The position numbers were made by a program, and so were the translations under genes. A stretch of 64,000 nt of DNA from Frankia alni ACN14a (GTDB lineage: Bacteria > Actinomycetota > Actinomycetes > Frankiales > Frankiaceae), in the NCBI RefSeq assembly GCF_000058485.1, contig NC_008278.1:372001-436000 (forward strand), in the 5' to 3' direction. Numbering within the stretch: the first letter of the stretch is position 1; every line of letters starts with the position of its first letter. The notes under the pieces were generated by a model that made no database searches, was not told where the DNA came from, and saw only the letters and a list, made by a program, of their open reading frames with translations. This document shows, piece after piece, positions 49,393 to 57,827 of this stretch.

Positions 49393-50208
49393 TCAGCGCA
49401 CCGCGAAGCCGGCGTCGATCGGCAGCGCGACACCGGTGACGTACTTCGCGGCGTCCGAGACCAGCCAGGCCACCGTGTCGGAGATGTCCTCGGGCTGGAG
49501 GATCTCGATGGGCAGCGCGTTCTGCATCGCGGCGGTGGCGTTGTCCGACTCGGCGAGCAGCTTCGCCATCGACTCGTTCATCGTCATGCCGGTGGCGACG
49601 CCGGTCGGGTGGATCGTGTTCACCCGGATCCAGTGCTTGGCCAGGTCGTTCGCGAGAACCTGCATGAGCCCGACCAGACCGCGCTTGGCCGCCGTGTATG
49701 CCTGCGGGCCCGCGTCCGGGCTGCCCGTCCCCTTCAGGCCCGCGCTGGAACTGGTCAGGACGATCGCCCCGCCGCGGCCGCCCTCGATCAGCGCCGGTAA
49801 GGCGGCCCGCACCGTCTTGAAGACGCCGGTGAGGTTCGTGTCGATGACGTCCTGCCATTCGGTGAACGGGTCGGCCTCCGGCGACAGCCGGATGATGCCG
49901 GCGTTCGCGATGACGATGTCCACCCGGCCGAACGCGGCCAACCCCTCCTGGAAGGCGGCGCTGAGCCCGGCGAAGTCCCGCACGTCCGCCTGCCGGGCGA
50001 CGATCCGCCCGCCGAGCTTCTCGACGAGCTCCACGGTTTCGGCGAGATCGGCCGCCGAGGCGTTCGGGTAGTCCATCGACGCGATGTCGGCGCAGATGTC
50101 CACGCCGATGATGTCGGCCCCCTCGCGGGCCAACCGCACCGCATGTGCCCGCCCCTGCCCGCGGGCGACTCCGGTGATGAAGGCGGTCCTGCCGTCGAGC
50201 GTGCCCAT
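49393..50208 (-). CDS. Mycofactocin-coupled SDR oxidoreductase
   Basis: This is a 271-residue [11 protein letters not shown] (12-19) is the cofactor loop and Tyr161/Lys165 form the YTAAK catalytic pair. After the second strand (GVDICADI) an insertion of about 30 residues ([24 protein letters not shown]) matches the mycofactocin-dependent SDR subfamily. Those enzymes keep NAD bound and pass electrons to the redox peptide mycofactocin when oxidising alcohols. ATG 50208 follows AAGGAGTG. It is divergent from a TetR gene with a perfect inverted repeat between the two, so it is probably repressed by that regulator. Mycofactocin biosynthesis genes are not in this window. Confidence 0.9.
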   Translation of the reverse strand: MGTLDGRTAFITGVARGQGRAHAVRLAREGADIIGVDICADIASMDYPNASAADLAETVELVEKLGGRIVARQADVRDFAGLSAAFQEGLAAFGRVDIVIANAGIIRLSPEADPFTEWQDVIDTNLTGVFKTVRAALPALIEGGRGGAIVLTSSSAGLKGTGSPDAGPQAYTAAKRGLVGLMQVLANDLAKHWIRVNTIHPTGVATGMTMNESMAKLLAESDNATAAMQNALPIEILQPEDISDTVAWLVSDAAKYVTGVALPIDAGFAVR

Positions 50209-50269
50209 CCGGCACTCCTTACGGAAACGGGAAGTCCTGACGTTGGTGTGCTTCAGGTCACAAACGATA

Positions 50270-50292
50270 TTGCGGACACCGATCGTCCGCAA
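50270..50292. promoter_or_regulatory. Candidate TetR operator
   Basis: TTGCGGAC-N7-GTCCGCAA is a perfect 8-base inverted repeat in the 199-base spacer between the divergent SDR and TetR genes. It is centred about 73 bases upstream of the SDR start and 127 bases before the TetR start. Size and place are typical of TetR-family autoregulation. Confidence 0.6.
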
Positions 50293-50407
50293 GGTGCTCG
50301 CGGGCCGCCGCGCGAAGATGGACCGCGGGCGGCGGCGACACCGCAGGCGGGGGGAGACCTCGTGGGCGGCCGTCGGCATAGTCAGGCGGAAGGGGACAAG
50401 GAGATCG

Positions 50408-51043
50408 ATGATGCAGACGACGACGGGGCAGGCGGTGCGCGGGCGGCCCCGTGACCCGGACCTGCCGGCGCGGGTCCTCGACGCGGCGCTGGCCGAGTAT
50501 GCCCGATCCGGCTGGGCGGGCTTCACCATGCACGCCGTCGCCGGGCGCGCCGGGGTCGGCAAGTCGTCGATGTACCTGCGGTGGCCGACCAAGGAACAGC
50601 TCCTGGTCGACGCGATCGACGCCTACACCCGCCCGCTCGTCGTCGACCACGACACCGGCTCGCTGCGCGGGGACGTGCTCGCCCTGGCGTCGAGCCTGCT
50701 GGCCCACTTCCTCGACCCGATGGGCTGGGTGACGGTGCGCATCGCCGTGGACGCCGCCGTCGAGTCCGTCGACCTGGGCGGCTTCCACGAACGGATCGTC
50801 ACGAAGCACAACGACGCGGCCCAGCGCATCGTCGACCGGGCGATCGGCCGGGGCGAGCTACCGGCGGGGGTCGACGGCCGGCCGCTGCTCGAGGGCCTGT
50901 TCGGCGGAGTGCTCCTGCACACGCTGGCGCTGCCGCCCAGCGAGCACGCCGCCGCCCGCACCGACCTCGCCGCGCACGTCACGCCGCTGGTCGACCTGCT
51001 GCTGCGCGGAGTCGGCCCGGCGGCGACCCCCGCGGTCGGCTGA
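50408..51043 (+). CDS. TetR-family transcriptional regulator
   Basis: This is a 211-residue repressor. The N-terminal helix-turn-helix reads [28 protein letters not shown] (about residues 38-66), with the usual TetR layout of A-x-x-A-G-V-x-K-x-x-x-Y-x-x-W. The C-terminal about 140 residues form the ligand and dimer domain (TetR-C33-like, [17 protein letters not shown]). An AAGGAG site precedes two adjacent ATG codons at 50408 and 50411. It is divergent from the mycofactocin-type SDR, which is its likely target. The ligand may be the SDR substrate. It is too far from the PKS operon to call it a pathway regulator. Confidence 0.9.
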   Translation: MMQTTTGQAVRGRPRDPDLPARVLDAALAEYARSGWAGFTMHAVAGRAGVGKSSMYLRWPTKEQLLVDAIDAYTRPLVVDHDTGSLRGDVLALASSLLAHFLDPMGWVTVRIAVDAAVESVDLGGFHERIVTKHNDAAQRIVDRAIGRGELPAGVDGRPLLEGLFGGVLLHTLALPPSEHAAARTDLAAHVTPLVDLLLRGVGPAATPAVG

Positions 51044-51096
51044 CCCAGTCCTCGATCGCGGCCCAGTCCTCGATCGCGGCCCAGTCCTCGATCGCG
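51043..51096. repeat. 18-bp tandem repeat, 3 copies, between convergent genes
   Basis: GCCCAGTCCTCGATCGCG (first copy with A at position 1) repeats exactly and fills the whole spacer between the TetR stop and the monooxygenase stop. Each unit contains the palindrome CGATCG. A degenerate fourth copy overlaps the monooxygenase 3' end. Confidence 0.85.
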
Positions 51097-51098
51097 GC

Positions 51099-52409
51099 TC
51101 AGAACTCGAGCAGGTTGTCGCGGAACAGCTCGTGCGAGTAGGAGGTCCGCACGAGGCCGCGGCGCTGCAACGCGGGCACCAGGCCGTCGGCGATCTCGGC
51201 GACGACGCGGCGGTGCACCGGCGTGGCGATCAGGAACCCGTCCCCGCCGACCTCCGCCATGACCTCGCCCATCTGTGCGGCGACCGTGTCCGGCGAGCCG
51301 ACGAGCTCGACCGACTCGACAGTGTCGTGGTCCATCACCGTCTCGCGCAGCGTCCGGCCGGCGGCGGCGTTCGCGAACCGGGTCATCGAGCTCTGGTGCC
51401 CGTTGACCCGGCCGGTCAGGTCGGGAAAGGGGCCGTCCAGATCGAACTGCGCGAAGTCGATGCCGCTGAAGTACGACATCTGGGCGAGGACCGTCTCCAT
51501 CACCTCCGGGCTGCGCTGGCGGGCCCGCCGCAGGGCCAGCAGCTCGCGCGCCTGGTCGTCGGTCTCCCCGATGACCGGGTTGACGAGGAAGAGCACCTTG
51601 CAGTCGGTCGGTTTGCGGCCGTGACGGATCATCCGGGCCGAGATGTCCTCCCGGTACGCCTTCATCCCCTCGATGCCGTGCGGCACCGCGATGATCGTGT
51701 CCGAGTGCTTCGCGGCGAACTCCCGGCCGGCCGGGGAACCACCGGCCTGGCAGACGACCGGGCGGCCCTGCGGGCCGGCGGGGGCGTTCAACGGCCCGCG
51801 GCTGCGGTGGAACCGGCCGGCGAAATCCACCGTGTGCACCTTGCGGAAGTCGGCGAAGACGCCGGCCTGCTGGTCGGCGACCACGGCCTGTGGTTCCCAC
51901 GACGCGCACAGCCGGTCGACGAGATCCATCCATTCGTCGGCCATCTCGTAGCGCAGGTCGTGCTCGAAGTGCTCGTCGAGGCCGAAGTTCTGGGCCGAGC
52001 GGTGACTGCTCGAGGTGACAAGGTTCGCGCCGACCCGGCCGGCGGAAAGGTGATCGAGGGAGACCAGCATGCGGGCCGCCATGTACGGCGGGTAGAACGA
52101 CGTCGACAGGGTGGCCACCAGGCCGATCCGCGAGGTCGCCTGGCTCATCACCGCGACCGCCGCCATCGGGTCCAGGCGGGGCGACTCCCAGGCGTACTTC
52201 AGGTCGACCTCCATCGATCCCCGATACGCGTCGGTGATCATCAGGCCGTCCTCGAGGATGAGATAGTCGAAACAGGCTCGTTCGAGGGATCGGGCCAGGT
52301 CGGCGTAGAAGGCGCCCCGCGTCCATTCGGCGCCGTGCGTTCCCGACCACTGGCTGTTCCAGGCCTGTGGGCCGAATCCGCCCCCGACGAACCACCCCAG
52401 GTGGAACAT
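51099..52409 (-). CDS. FMN-dependent monooxygenase, NtaA/SnaA/DszA (DmoA) family
   Basis: This is a 436-residue luciferase-like flavin monooxygenase that uses reduced FMN from a partner reductase. It begins MFHLGWFVGGGFGPQAWNSQW and has the family landmarks FDYLILEDG, SLDHLSAGRVGANLVTSS and CQAGGSPAGREFAAKHSD. Its length is normal for the group. Relatives cleave C-S or C-N bonds in compounds such as dibenzothiophene sulfone, dimethyl sulfide or nitrilotriacetate. The substrate is not readable here and no reductase gene is adjacent. The ATG at 52409 is followed by a fully conserved N-terminus. It converges on the TetR gene across a repeat-filled spacer. Confidence 0.9.
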   Translation of the reverse strand: MFHLGWFVGGGFGPQAWNSQWSGTHGAEWTRGAFYADLARSLERACFDYLILEDGLMITDAYRGSMEVDLKYAWESPRLDPMAAVAVMSQATSRIGLVATLSTSFYPPYMAARMLVSLDHLSAGRVGANLVTSSSHRSAQNFGLDEHFEHDLRYEMADEWMDLVDRLCASWEPQAVVADQQAGVFADFRKVHTVDFAGRFHRSRGPLNAPAGPQGRPVVCQAGGSPAGREFAAKHSDTIIAVPHGIEGMKAYREDISARMIRHGRKPTDCKVLFLVNPVIGETDDQARELLALRRARQRSPEVMETVLAQMSYFSGIDFAQFDLDGPFPDLTGRVNGHQSSMTRFANAAAGRTLRETVMDHDTVESVELVGSPDTVAAQMGEVMAEVGGDGFLIATPVHRRVVAEIADGLVPALQRRGLVRTSYSHELFRDNLLEF

Positions 52410-52773
52410 GTGACCTCCCTACGTCGGCATGCTGGGGCAGTGTGCGGGGGCGCCGTTTCCGTCGAATGATCCCTCCGGTTACCGCGCCATTGCGCCGCGC
52501 CGACTGGCTCGCTTCCGTGCCGCATACCGCGGCCACAGCAACGAATGCGCCGCCCCGACCGCGCCGCCCCGACCGCGCCGCCCCGACCGCGCCGCCCCGA
52601 CCGCGCCGCCCCGATCTCCTTCCCGGCGGGACTACCCGACCCGGACCGGGCGTCGCCGGTTGCGCGGCTGCGCCGTCCGGGTAGGCCCAGAGACAGGGCA
52701 GGGACGGGGCAGGCCGCGGCCCGACACGCCGGTTCGAGGGCTGTCGGCCATGCGGCGCGGAAGGAGCACCACG
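52410..52773. other. Divergent intergenic region with a tandem array
   Basis: No gene is supported in this 364-base stretch between the monooxygenase and the MDMPI-type gene. It holds five copies of a 14-base repeat (52547-52616). The unit length is not a multiple of three, as expected for non-coding DNA. Promoters for both neighbours should lie here. Confidence 0.5.
52547..52616. repeat. 14-bp tandem repeat, 5 copies
   Basis: GCGCCGCCCCGACC repeats exactly four times, with a fifth copy differing by one base. It lies in the non-coding region upstream of the MDMPI-type gene. Confidence 0.85.
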
Positions 52774-53511
52774 ATGGTGGGCACGCTGACCGTCACGGAA
52801 CGTCGCGAGTGGCTCGACTGGGCGCTGGACATCTTCGACACCCAGGTGCGGGCCGTGCCACCCGGGTCCTGGGCGGCGCCGACGCCGTGCGGACAGTGGG
52901 ACGTGCGGGCGCTGGTCAACCATCTCACCGTCGAGCACCTGTGGGTTCCGCCGCTGCTGGCCGGTCTGACCCGGGGGGACATCGGCACCCGGTTCGACGG
53001 GGACCAGCTCGGGGACGATCCGGGCGCGCGCTGGACGGTGACGGCCCGCCGCAGCCGGGACGCCTGGGACCGGCCGGACGCCTGGGCATCGCTCCCGATG
53101 TTGTCGTTCGGACCCACCCCGGCGGACGAGTACGCCTTCCAGCTCACCGCCGACCTGCTCCTCCACGGGTGGGACCTGGCCCGGGCGATCGACCTCTCCG
53201 GCCGGCTGCCCGGCGACACCACGTCGGCGCGAACCGTCGGCAACAACCGGGAGCTCGTGCACTGGGTCCACGACAGTCTGCGCCGCCAGATCGACGCCTG
53301 GCGCGTCGTCGGCATCTTCGCCACGCCGGTCCCGGTGCCGGACGACGCCGACGAGTGGACCCGGCTGATCGCCCTCACCGGCCGCTCGCCGGACTGGCGT
53401 CCCCGCCTCGACCCGGGCCGGCACCTCGACCGGGGTCGGCATCCCGATGAGGGCCAGCGTTCCGACGAGGGCCAGCCTCCCGACGAGGGGCAGCGTCCCG
53501 ACGGTGGTTAG
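52774..53511 (+). CDS. TIGR03086-type / maleylpyruvate isomerase N-domain protein
   Basis: This is a 245-residue protein of the DinB/MDMPI four-helix fold. TPCGQWDVRALVNHLTVEH (near 40-58) is the family signature, and His in NHL/VEH plus His in LLLHGWDLARAI are the expected divalent-metal ligands. Members include mycothiol-dependent maleylpyruvate isomerase, but most are uncharacterised thiol- or metal-dependent proteins. The ATG at 52774 follows GAAGGAG; longer in-frame readings run through the tandem repeat and are rejected. The last about 25 residues are DEGQ(R/P) repeats from an 18-base unit (53445-53510). It stands alone and ends before a strong terminator. Confidence 0.85.
   Translation: MVGTLTVTERREWLDWALDIFDTQVRAVPPGSWAAPTPCGQWDVRALVNHLTVEHLWVPPLLAGLTRGDIGTRFDGDQLGDDPGARWTVTARRSRDAWDRPDAWASLPMLSFGPTPADEYAFQLTADLLLHGWDLARAIDLSGRLPGDTTSARTVGNNRELVHWVHDSLRRQIDAWRVVGIFATPVPVPDDADEWTRLIALTGRSPDWRPRLDPGRHLDRGRHPDEGQRSDEGQPPDEGQRPDGG
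53445..53510. repeat. 18-bp tandem repeat, 3.5 copies, at the 3' end of the MDMPI-type gene
   Basis: CGACGAGGGCCAGCCTCC-type units encode the C-terminal DEGQ repeats and reach the stop codon. In frame. Confidence 0.75.
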
Positions 53512-53542
53512 GGTGTGTGTCGTTCCGTGATCACGCGTGGCT

Positions 53543-53580
53543 GCAGCGCGGCGCGGTTCCGCGCAACCGCGCCGCGCTGC
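53543..53580. terminator. Strong bidirectional terminator
   Basis: Perfect 16-bp arms (GCAGCGCGGCGCGGTT / AACCGCGCCGCGCTGC) surround a 6-base loop. It lies 32 bases after the MDMPI-type stop and 82 bases from the stop of the convergent gene at 53662. Confidence 0.8.
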
Positions 53581-53661
53581 CGGCGGGCACGACCTCGACC
53601 TCCACGATCATGCGCCCGCCTGCACGCCTGAGCTACGAACGTGGACCGAGCGTGACACGAT

Positions 53662-54096
53662 CTAGCACAAGGGGTAGATGAGGATCGGCGCCCCCGCCCC
53701 GCCGGCCGCGGCGGTGGGCGGAGCCGAACAGCTCCGCAGCGGGACCGGGGTCGTCGGCGTGGAGGAGCCGCCGGCGTCAGGCGCCGCGTGTTTGACGGCC
53801 CCGGACGGTGCAGTCGGCGCCGAGCCCGGCGATGCTGCGCCGTCCGATGCCGCGCGGTCCGCGGACGGCCGCGCCGCCACGCCGGCGCCGTCGTCCGCGC
53901 CGAGGCGGCCGATGGCCGCGGACAACGCCCCCGCCGACCCGGCCGAGCCGCCGCCGTCGCGCCCCCAGCCCACCTGCACCCCGGACACCGCGACCAGGCC
54001 GCCGACCGCGAACGCGGCCACCGCGCTCATCACGACGACCAGCACGGCGAGCAGCCGCACGGTGCCGCGGTCCGGGGAGCCCGCCGCAGCGCTCAT
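53662..54096 (-). CDS. Small single-pass membrane protein, unknown function
   Basis: This is a 144-residue protein. Residues about 13-38 (VRLLAVLVVVMSAVAAFAVGGLVAV) form one transmembrane helix. The rest is an Ala/Gly/Ser/Pro-rich, probably outside, domain that ends PILIYPLC. No family is recognised. The ATG at 54096 is chosen as the first Met directly before the hydrophobic segment; the upstream frame is Arg-rich and unlikely to be coding. It could be a small anchored or lipid-free surface protein. It converges on the MDMPI-type gene. Confidence 0.55.
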   Translation of the reverse strand: MSAAAGSPDRGTVRLLAVLVVVMSAVAAFAVGGLVAVSGVQVGWGRDGGGSAGSAGALSAAIGRLGADDGAGVAARPSADRAASDGAASPGSAPTAPSGAVKHAAPDAGGSSTPTTPVPLRSCSAPPTAAAGGAGAPILIYPLC

Positions 54097-54389
54097 CCGC
54101 GCCCCCGGCGACCCGGCCCGCGGGCGGACCGCGTCGCCGGTCCCGCGCCGGCGGGAATGCGCCGGCAGCGGATGGCGATCTCGGCGTCCCTGCGCATGCG
54201 CCGACCGTAGCGGATCGAGCCGGTTCCGGGGGGACGGTGCGACGCAGGCCGCGGATGTCGGCCGAATGGCGATCCGTCGGCTGGGTGCCGATTGATGGTT
54301 AGTCCCTCGAATTTCGGGAGACAAAGCCGATATCAGCGCTGCTTGTTCCTCGTCCGTTCCCTGCGACTGCCCCTTTCCGGAGGTATCTG

Positions 54390-54599
54390 ATGGGTCTGCG
54401 TTACACCCGCCGACCGCGGTACGGACCGTTTCACCTCAACGTCAGCGAGCGGGGGGTGTCCTCGGTCACGCTGAAGCTCGGGCGCGTCTCCTGGCGGGTC
54501 TGGTCGCGCAACCGCCGCGGCGGCCTGTCCAGCGTCGACCTGCCGGGGCCGTTCTCCTACCGGCGGGAGGGCCGCGGCCGCCGGCGAGCCGAGGGCTGA
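54390..54599 (+). CDS. DUF4236-like small basic protein
   Basis: This 69-residue protein starts MGLRYTRRPRYGPFHLNVSERGVSSVTLKLGRVSW. It resembles the DUF4236 pattern (MGxRxRRxxxxGPxxxNxSxxGxSxSxG) with a GPFSYRR end. The function of that domain is unknown; it is often fused to other domains or occurs alone, as here. A perfect GGAGGT lies 7 bases before the ATG. The tail is Arg-rich. Its stop codon is inside the first unit of a repeat array, and it converges on the PP2C phosphatase gene. Confidence 0.75.
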   Translation: MGLRYTRRPRYGPFHLNVSERGVSSVTLKLGRVSWRVWSRNRRGGLSSVDLPGPFSYRREGRGRRRAEG

Positions 54600-54665
54600 T
54601 CCCGCGGGGGTCGAGGGCTGATCCGCGGGTCGAGGGCTGATCTCGCGGCGGGTCGAGGGCTGATC
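54590..54665. repeat. Interspersed 12-bp repeat, 4 copies, between convergent genes
   Basis: CGAGGGCTGATC occurs four times at 54590, 54612, 54631 and 54654, separated by GC-rich 7-11 base pieces. It fills the spacer between the DUF4236-like stop and the phosphatase stop, and the first copy contains the stop codon. Confidence 0.8.
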
Positions 54666-54680
54666 CCGGCGGGCGTGTGC

Positions 54681-55802
54681 TCAGTCGGCGGCGGCGCGCG
54701 CGGTCGGCGTGGTCGGGGCCACGATCGGGACGGGTTGCCGTTCGGCCAGCAGGATCGCGAGGTCGTCGTGCAGGGCACCGCCGGCGTGGGTCCCGAGGGC
54801 GGCGATGAGCCGGTCCAGCGCCTCCTGCTGGCCGCCGCCCCGCAGCAGGTCCAGGCGATCGTCCAGCGGAAAGAAGCGTCCCTGGGCGTCCCTGGCCTCG
54901 ATCAGCCCGTCGGTGAACAGCAGCAGCCGGTCGCCGACCTCCCAGTGCGCCGTCGTGACGGTGAACCGCTCGGCGAGTCCGAGCGGGGGGCTGGGCGAGC
55001 GCAGTTCCAGCGTCGCCGACCCGTCCGCCGAGACGAGCCGCGGCGGGTGATGGCCCGCCGAGCACATGCCCAGGCGCCCATCGGGGTGGATGTCCAGGAC
55101 GAGCGCGGTGACGAAGTCCTCGGGCCCGGCTTCCCGCCCCACCGCACGGGCGCACGCCGCCGCGACCTGCTCGGGATCCAGCCAGGTCACCGCGGCCTCG
55201 CGGAAGGCACCGAGCACCACCGAGGCCAGCCGGACCGCCGGCAGCCCCTTGCCCCGGACATCCCCGATGATCACCCGGATGCCGTTCGCGGTCGGCACGA
55301 CCTCGTAGAGATCTCCGCCGACGGACGCCTCCCGCGCCGCCGACAGGTAGCGGGCGGCGAAGCCGGCCCCGTCGAGCTGGCCCGGAACCGCCGGCAGCAG
55401 CGCCCGCTGCGCGACCTCGGCGACGGCCTGGACGCGGTGCAGCTTCGAGCGCTGCCGCTCCCGGTACACGCAGATGTAGACCGCGATCGCGGACTGGACC
55501 AGGACCAGGATGATCGCGGCGATGTGCGGCTGCGTGCCGAAGCGGTGGTCCCAGAGTCCGGAGAGGATCGCCACGATCACCGTCAGGCCGCCGATGCCGG
55601 CGGTGATCAGTGGCGGGCAGGCGGCGGCGAGGATCAACGGCCCCAGGCCGAAGTATCCGGTCAGTGCGACGCCGGGTCCCAGATCGACGACGAGCGCCAA
55701 CGTGAGCACGGCCGCCCCGGCGACGATCAGGCGTACGTTTTCCGGGCCGCCCACCGCATCGGCTCCTGCGGGCGCGGCAGGGTTCGTCCGGGCAGTTCGC
55801 AT
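54681..55802 (-). CDS. Membrane-anchored PP2C-type (SpoIIE) serine phosphatase
   Basis: This is a 373-residue protein. About three hydrophobic helices (residues 24-110) anchor it, followed by a short coiled linker and a SpoIIE/RsbU-like PP2C domain (about 140-360). Metal-binding motifs are seen: ASVGGDLYEV (Asp164), GDVRGKGLPA (180-189), LFTDGLIEARD and HDDLAILL. Such enzymes dephosphorylate anti-sigma-factor antagonists in stress or developmental signalling. No sensor PAS/GAF domain is present, so the membrane part may sense. ATG 55802 follows GGGAGAATG. No anti-sigma partner is adjacent. The candidate stress-type promoters further along (57595, 58582) are a possible but unproven link. Confidence 0.88.
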   Translation of the reverse strand: MRTARTNPAAPAGADAVGGPENVRLIVAGAAVLTLALVVDLGPGVALTGYFGLGPLILAAACPPLITAGIGGLTVIVAILSGLWDHRFGTQPHIAAIILVLVQSAIAVYICVYRERQRSKLHRVQAVAEVAQRALLPAVPGQLDGAGFAARYLSAAREASVGGDLYEVVPTANGIRVIIGDVRGKGLPAVRLASVVLGAFREAAVTWLDPEQVAAACARAVGREAGPEDFVTALVLDIHPDGRLGMCSAGHHPPRLVSADGSATLELRSPSPPLGLAERFTVTTAHWEVGDRLLLFTDGLIEARDAQGRFFPLDDRLDLLRGGGQQEALDRLIAALGTHAGGALHDDLAILLAERQPVPIVAPTTPTARAAAD

Positions 55803-55885
55803 GGCTCATTCTCCCGAGCAGACCAGGCGTTCGACCACGCACCCTCGCAACCCGGCCATCAGGTGACGAAAGCCTACCCGGAAGG

Positions 55886-57370
55886 TCAGGCGGCGTGGGC
55901 GGCGCGTTCGCCCGGGTGATGCAGGTGCCAGCGTTCGCTGTCCTCCACCTGCGCGGCCAGGGAGATCAGCAGGGCCTCGCTGCCCGCGGGCCCCATGAGT
56001 TGGGCGCCGACCGGCAGACCCGCGGCGGTCCGGCCGGCGGGCACGTTGATGGCCGGCCAGCCCAGCACGTTCCACGGCCAGGCGAACGGGCAGGCCGCCA
56101 CGATCGCCTGGTCGGTGGCCCAGTTGGTGTCGCGGTTCAGCTCCCCGACGCGTGGCGGGGGGGTCGCCGTCGTCGGCGCGAGCACCACGTCGATCCGGCG
56201 GAAGATCCGGCCGATGTTGAGCCGGGCCAGCGGCTCGGCCGCACGGGCCAGCGGCAGCAGCGGCCGCAGCGCCCGACCGGTCCGCGCGTTGGCGACCGTG
56301 CGCGGGTCGAGCTGGGACGGGTCCGCAACCCGTCCGGCCCAGTCGCGGATGCCGTCCATGGACCGCGGCAGGAAGATCGTCCCGAGTAGGCCGTAGGGCG
56401 GCTCCACCGGCACGACGTCGTGCCCGAGCCGGGCGAGCACCTCGGCCATCCGTTCCACCGCGGCGCGCACCGCCGGATCCAGACTCGCCGGCATCCCGCT
56501 GTAGGGGCGGTGCAGCGACAGCCCGATCCGCAGCCGGGGCGGGGGATGCCCGGCCGCGGACAGGAACGGCTCGGCCGGCGCCGGCGCGGAGTCCCGGTCG
56601 ATGGGCAGGCTGCCGGCCAGGACGTCGAGCAGCAGGGCGCCGTCGGCGACGGTCCTGGTCAGCGGGCCGTAGACGGTGAGGCCGTTGAACTGCTCGCGCA
56701 CGGGCGCGCTGGAGATGCGGCCGCGCTGCGGCTTGATCCCGACGAGATGCGTCCAGGCGGCGGGGATGCGCACCGAGCCGGCGCCGTCCGAACCGATCGC
56801 GCCGGGTACCAGGCCCGCGGCGACCGCCGCCGCCGCCCCGCCCGAGGAGCCGCCGGGGGAGTGGTCCAGATCCCACGGGTTGCGGGTCACCCCGAACGCC
56901 GGGCCCTCGGTGAACGGCCACTGGCCGAACTCGGGCGTGTTCGTCTTGCCGACGATGACGGCACCGGCGGCCTTCAACCGCCGCACCATCTCGCTGTCCC
57001 GGGCGGCCGGGGGGAACTCGCCCACGGCGCCGAACGCCGTCGGCAGACCGGCGATGTCCGTGTCATCCTTGATCGCGATCGGCACGCCGAGCAGGGGGCG
57101 GTGCCGGTCGGCCGCCGGCCCGCCGCGGCCGCGGGCCGACCCGGCCGCGAGCGCCGCGTCGGCCGCCGCCGCCTCCGCGAGCGCCTCGCGCACCCGGACC
57201 CGGCGGAAGGCGTTGAGCGTGGACTGGGTCGCCTCGATCCGGTCCAGCGCGGCCTCGACGAGCTCGTGGGAGGTCACATCGCCCCGCGCGAGGCGGGCGG
57301 CGAGGGCGGCGACGCCGTCCAGCGGGCCGTCCCGCTCCGGATCGGTGAGCGTGCCAGGTGCATCCGACAT
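55886..57370 (-). CDS. Amidase (amidase signature family)
   Basis: This is a 494-residue hydrolase of the amidase signature family with the Ser-cisSer-Lys triad: Lys101 (GVPIAIKDD), Ser175 (SPGGSSGG) and Ser199 (SDGAGSVRIPA). It cleaves a carboxamide in the cytoplasm; the substrate is unknown. GatA-specific partners (gatB, gatC) are absent, so it is a catabolic amidase rather than tRNA amidotransferase. The ATG at 57370 follows AGGGGGGTGG; an in-frame ATG 13 codons upstream (57409) is weaker. The gene stands alone, after the PP2C gene on the same strand with 83 bases between, and is divergent from the 57828 gene. Confidence 0.92.
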   Translation of the reverse strand: MSDAPGTLTDPERDGPLDGVAALAARLARGDVTSHELVEAALDRIEATQSTLNAFRRVRVREALAEAAAADAALAAGSARGRGGPAADRHRPLLGVPIAIKDDTDIAGLPTAFGAVGEFPPAARDSEMVRRLKAAGAVIVGKTNTPEFGQWPFTEGPAFGVTRNPWDLDHSPGGSSGGAAAAVAAGLVPGAIGSDGAGSVRIPAAWTHLVGIKPQRGRISSAPVREQFNGLTVYGPLTRTVADGALLLDVLAGSLPIDRDSAPAPAEPFLSAAGHPPPRLRIGLSLHRPYSGMPASLDPAVRAAVERMAEVLARLGHDVVPVEPPYGLLGTIFLPRSMDGIRDWAGRVADPSQLDPRTVANARTGRALRPLLPLARAAEPLARLNIGRIFRRIDVVLAPTTATPPPRVGELNRDTNWATDQAIVAACPFAWPWNVLGWPAINVPAGRTAAGLPVGAQLMGPAGSEALLISLAAQVEDSERWHLHHPGERAAHAA

Positions 57371-57827
57371 CAGCCACCCCCCTGCCGCATCGGGCCTTGC
57401 TGCCCGCACCGTAACCGACCGCGGACCGTTCGCCTCGCCCCTCGCGCGATACCTCCCATTGTCCGCCGTCGTTGCCGGTTTGGCAGAAGCATGGGGAAGA
57501 GAAGGGTTTAGTGCACATCACGTGAGATTCGGGTCATATCGCGCATCGTCGGACACGCGATGCGAGTGACGCCGTATCACGCGCGCCACATCGTGTTATC
57601 AACATCGGGGACGGGGTACCGCCGACGGAAGAACGGATCGTGAACATCTCGCGGTGGTACGGAGGTATCCCGGCGCCCACCACCGGGTCGTCTCCCGCCG
57701 CCGCGGCGGCGTCGGTGCGTCGACGCGGCAGCCCGCCGCGCCGAGACCGCGAGGGCCGCCCGGATCCGCAGGTTGTCGAGATCGGAAGACCTCGAGACGA
57801 GCAAGACGATGAGGGAGGAACCACCCG
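57371..57827. other. Divergent intergenic region, amidase / 57828 gene
   Basis: No gene is supported in this 457-base stretch. It is moderately AT-rich at 57470-57610, holds the candidate stress-type promoter at 57595-57619, and ends with GGGAGGAA before the 57828 start. Imperfect inverted pieces of CGCGCATCGTC / GACACGCGATGCG lie near 57540-57562. Confidence 0.45.
57595..57619 (+). promoter_or_regulatory. Candidate SigB/SigH-type promoter
   Basis: GTTA-N15-GGGTAC resembles the actinomycete general-stress consensus GTTT-N14/16-GGGTAT. It lies 209 bases upstream of the 57828 gene. The same spacing is found at 58582-58606 before the next gene. Only pattern similarity supports it. Confidence 0.35.

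Noticed and set aside
51043-51096. Possible CRISPR array
   Set aside because: The repeats are directly adjacent without spacers and only 18 bases long; no cas genes are present. The same holds for the other arrays.
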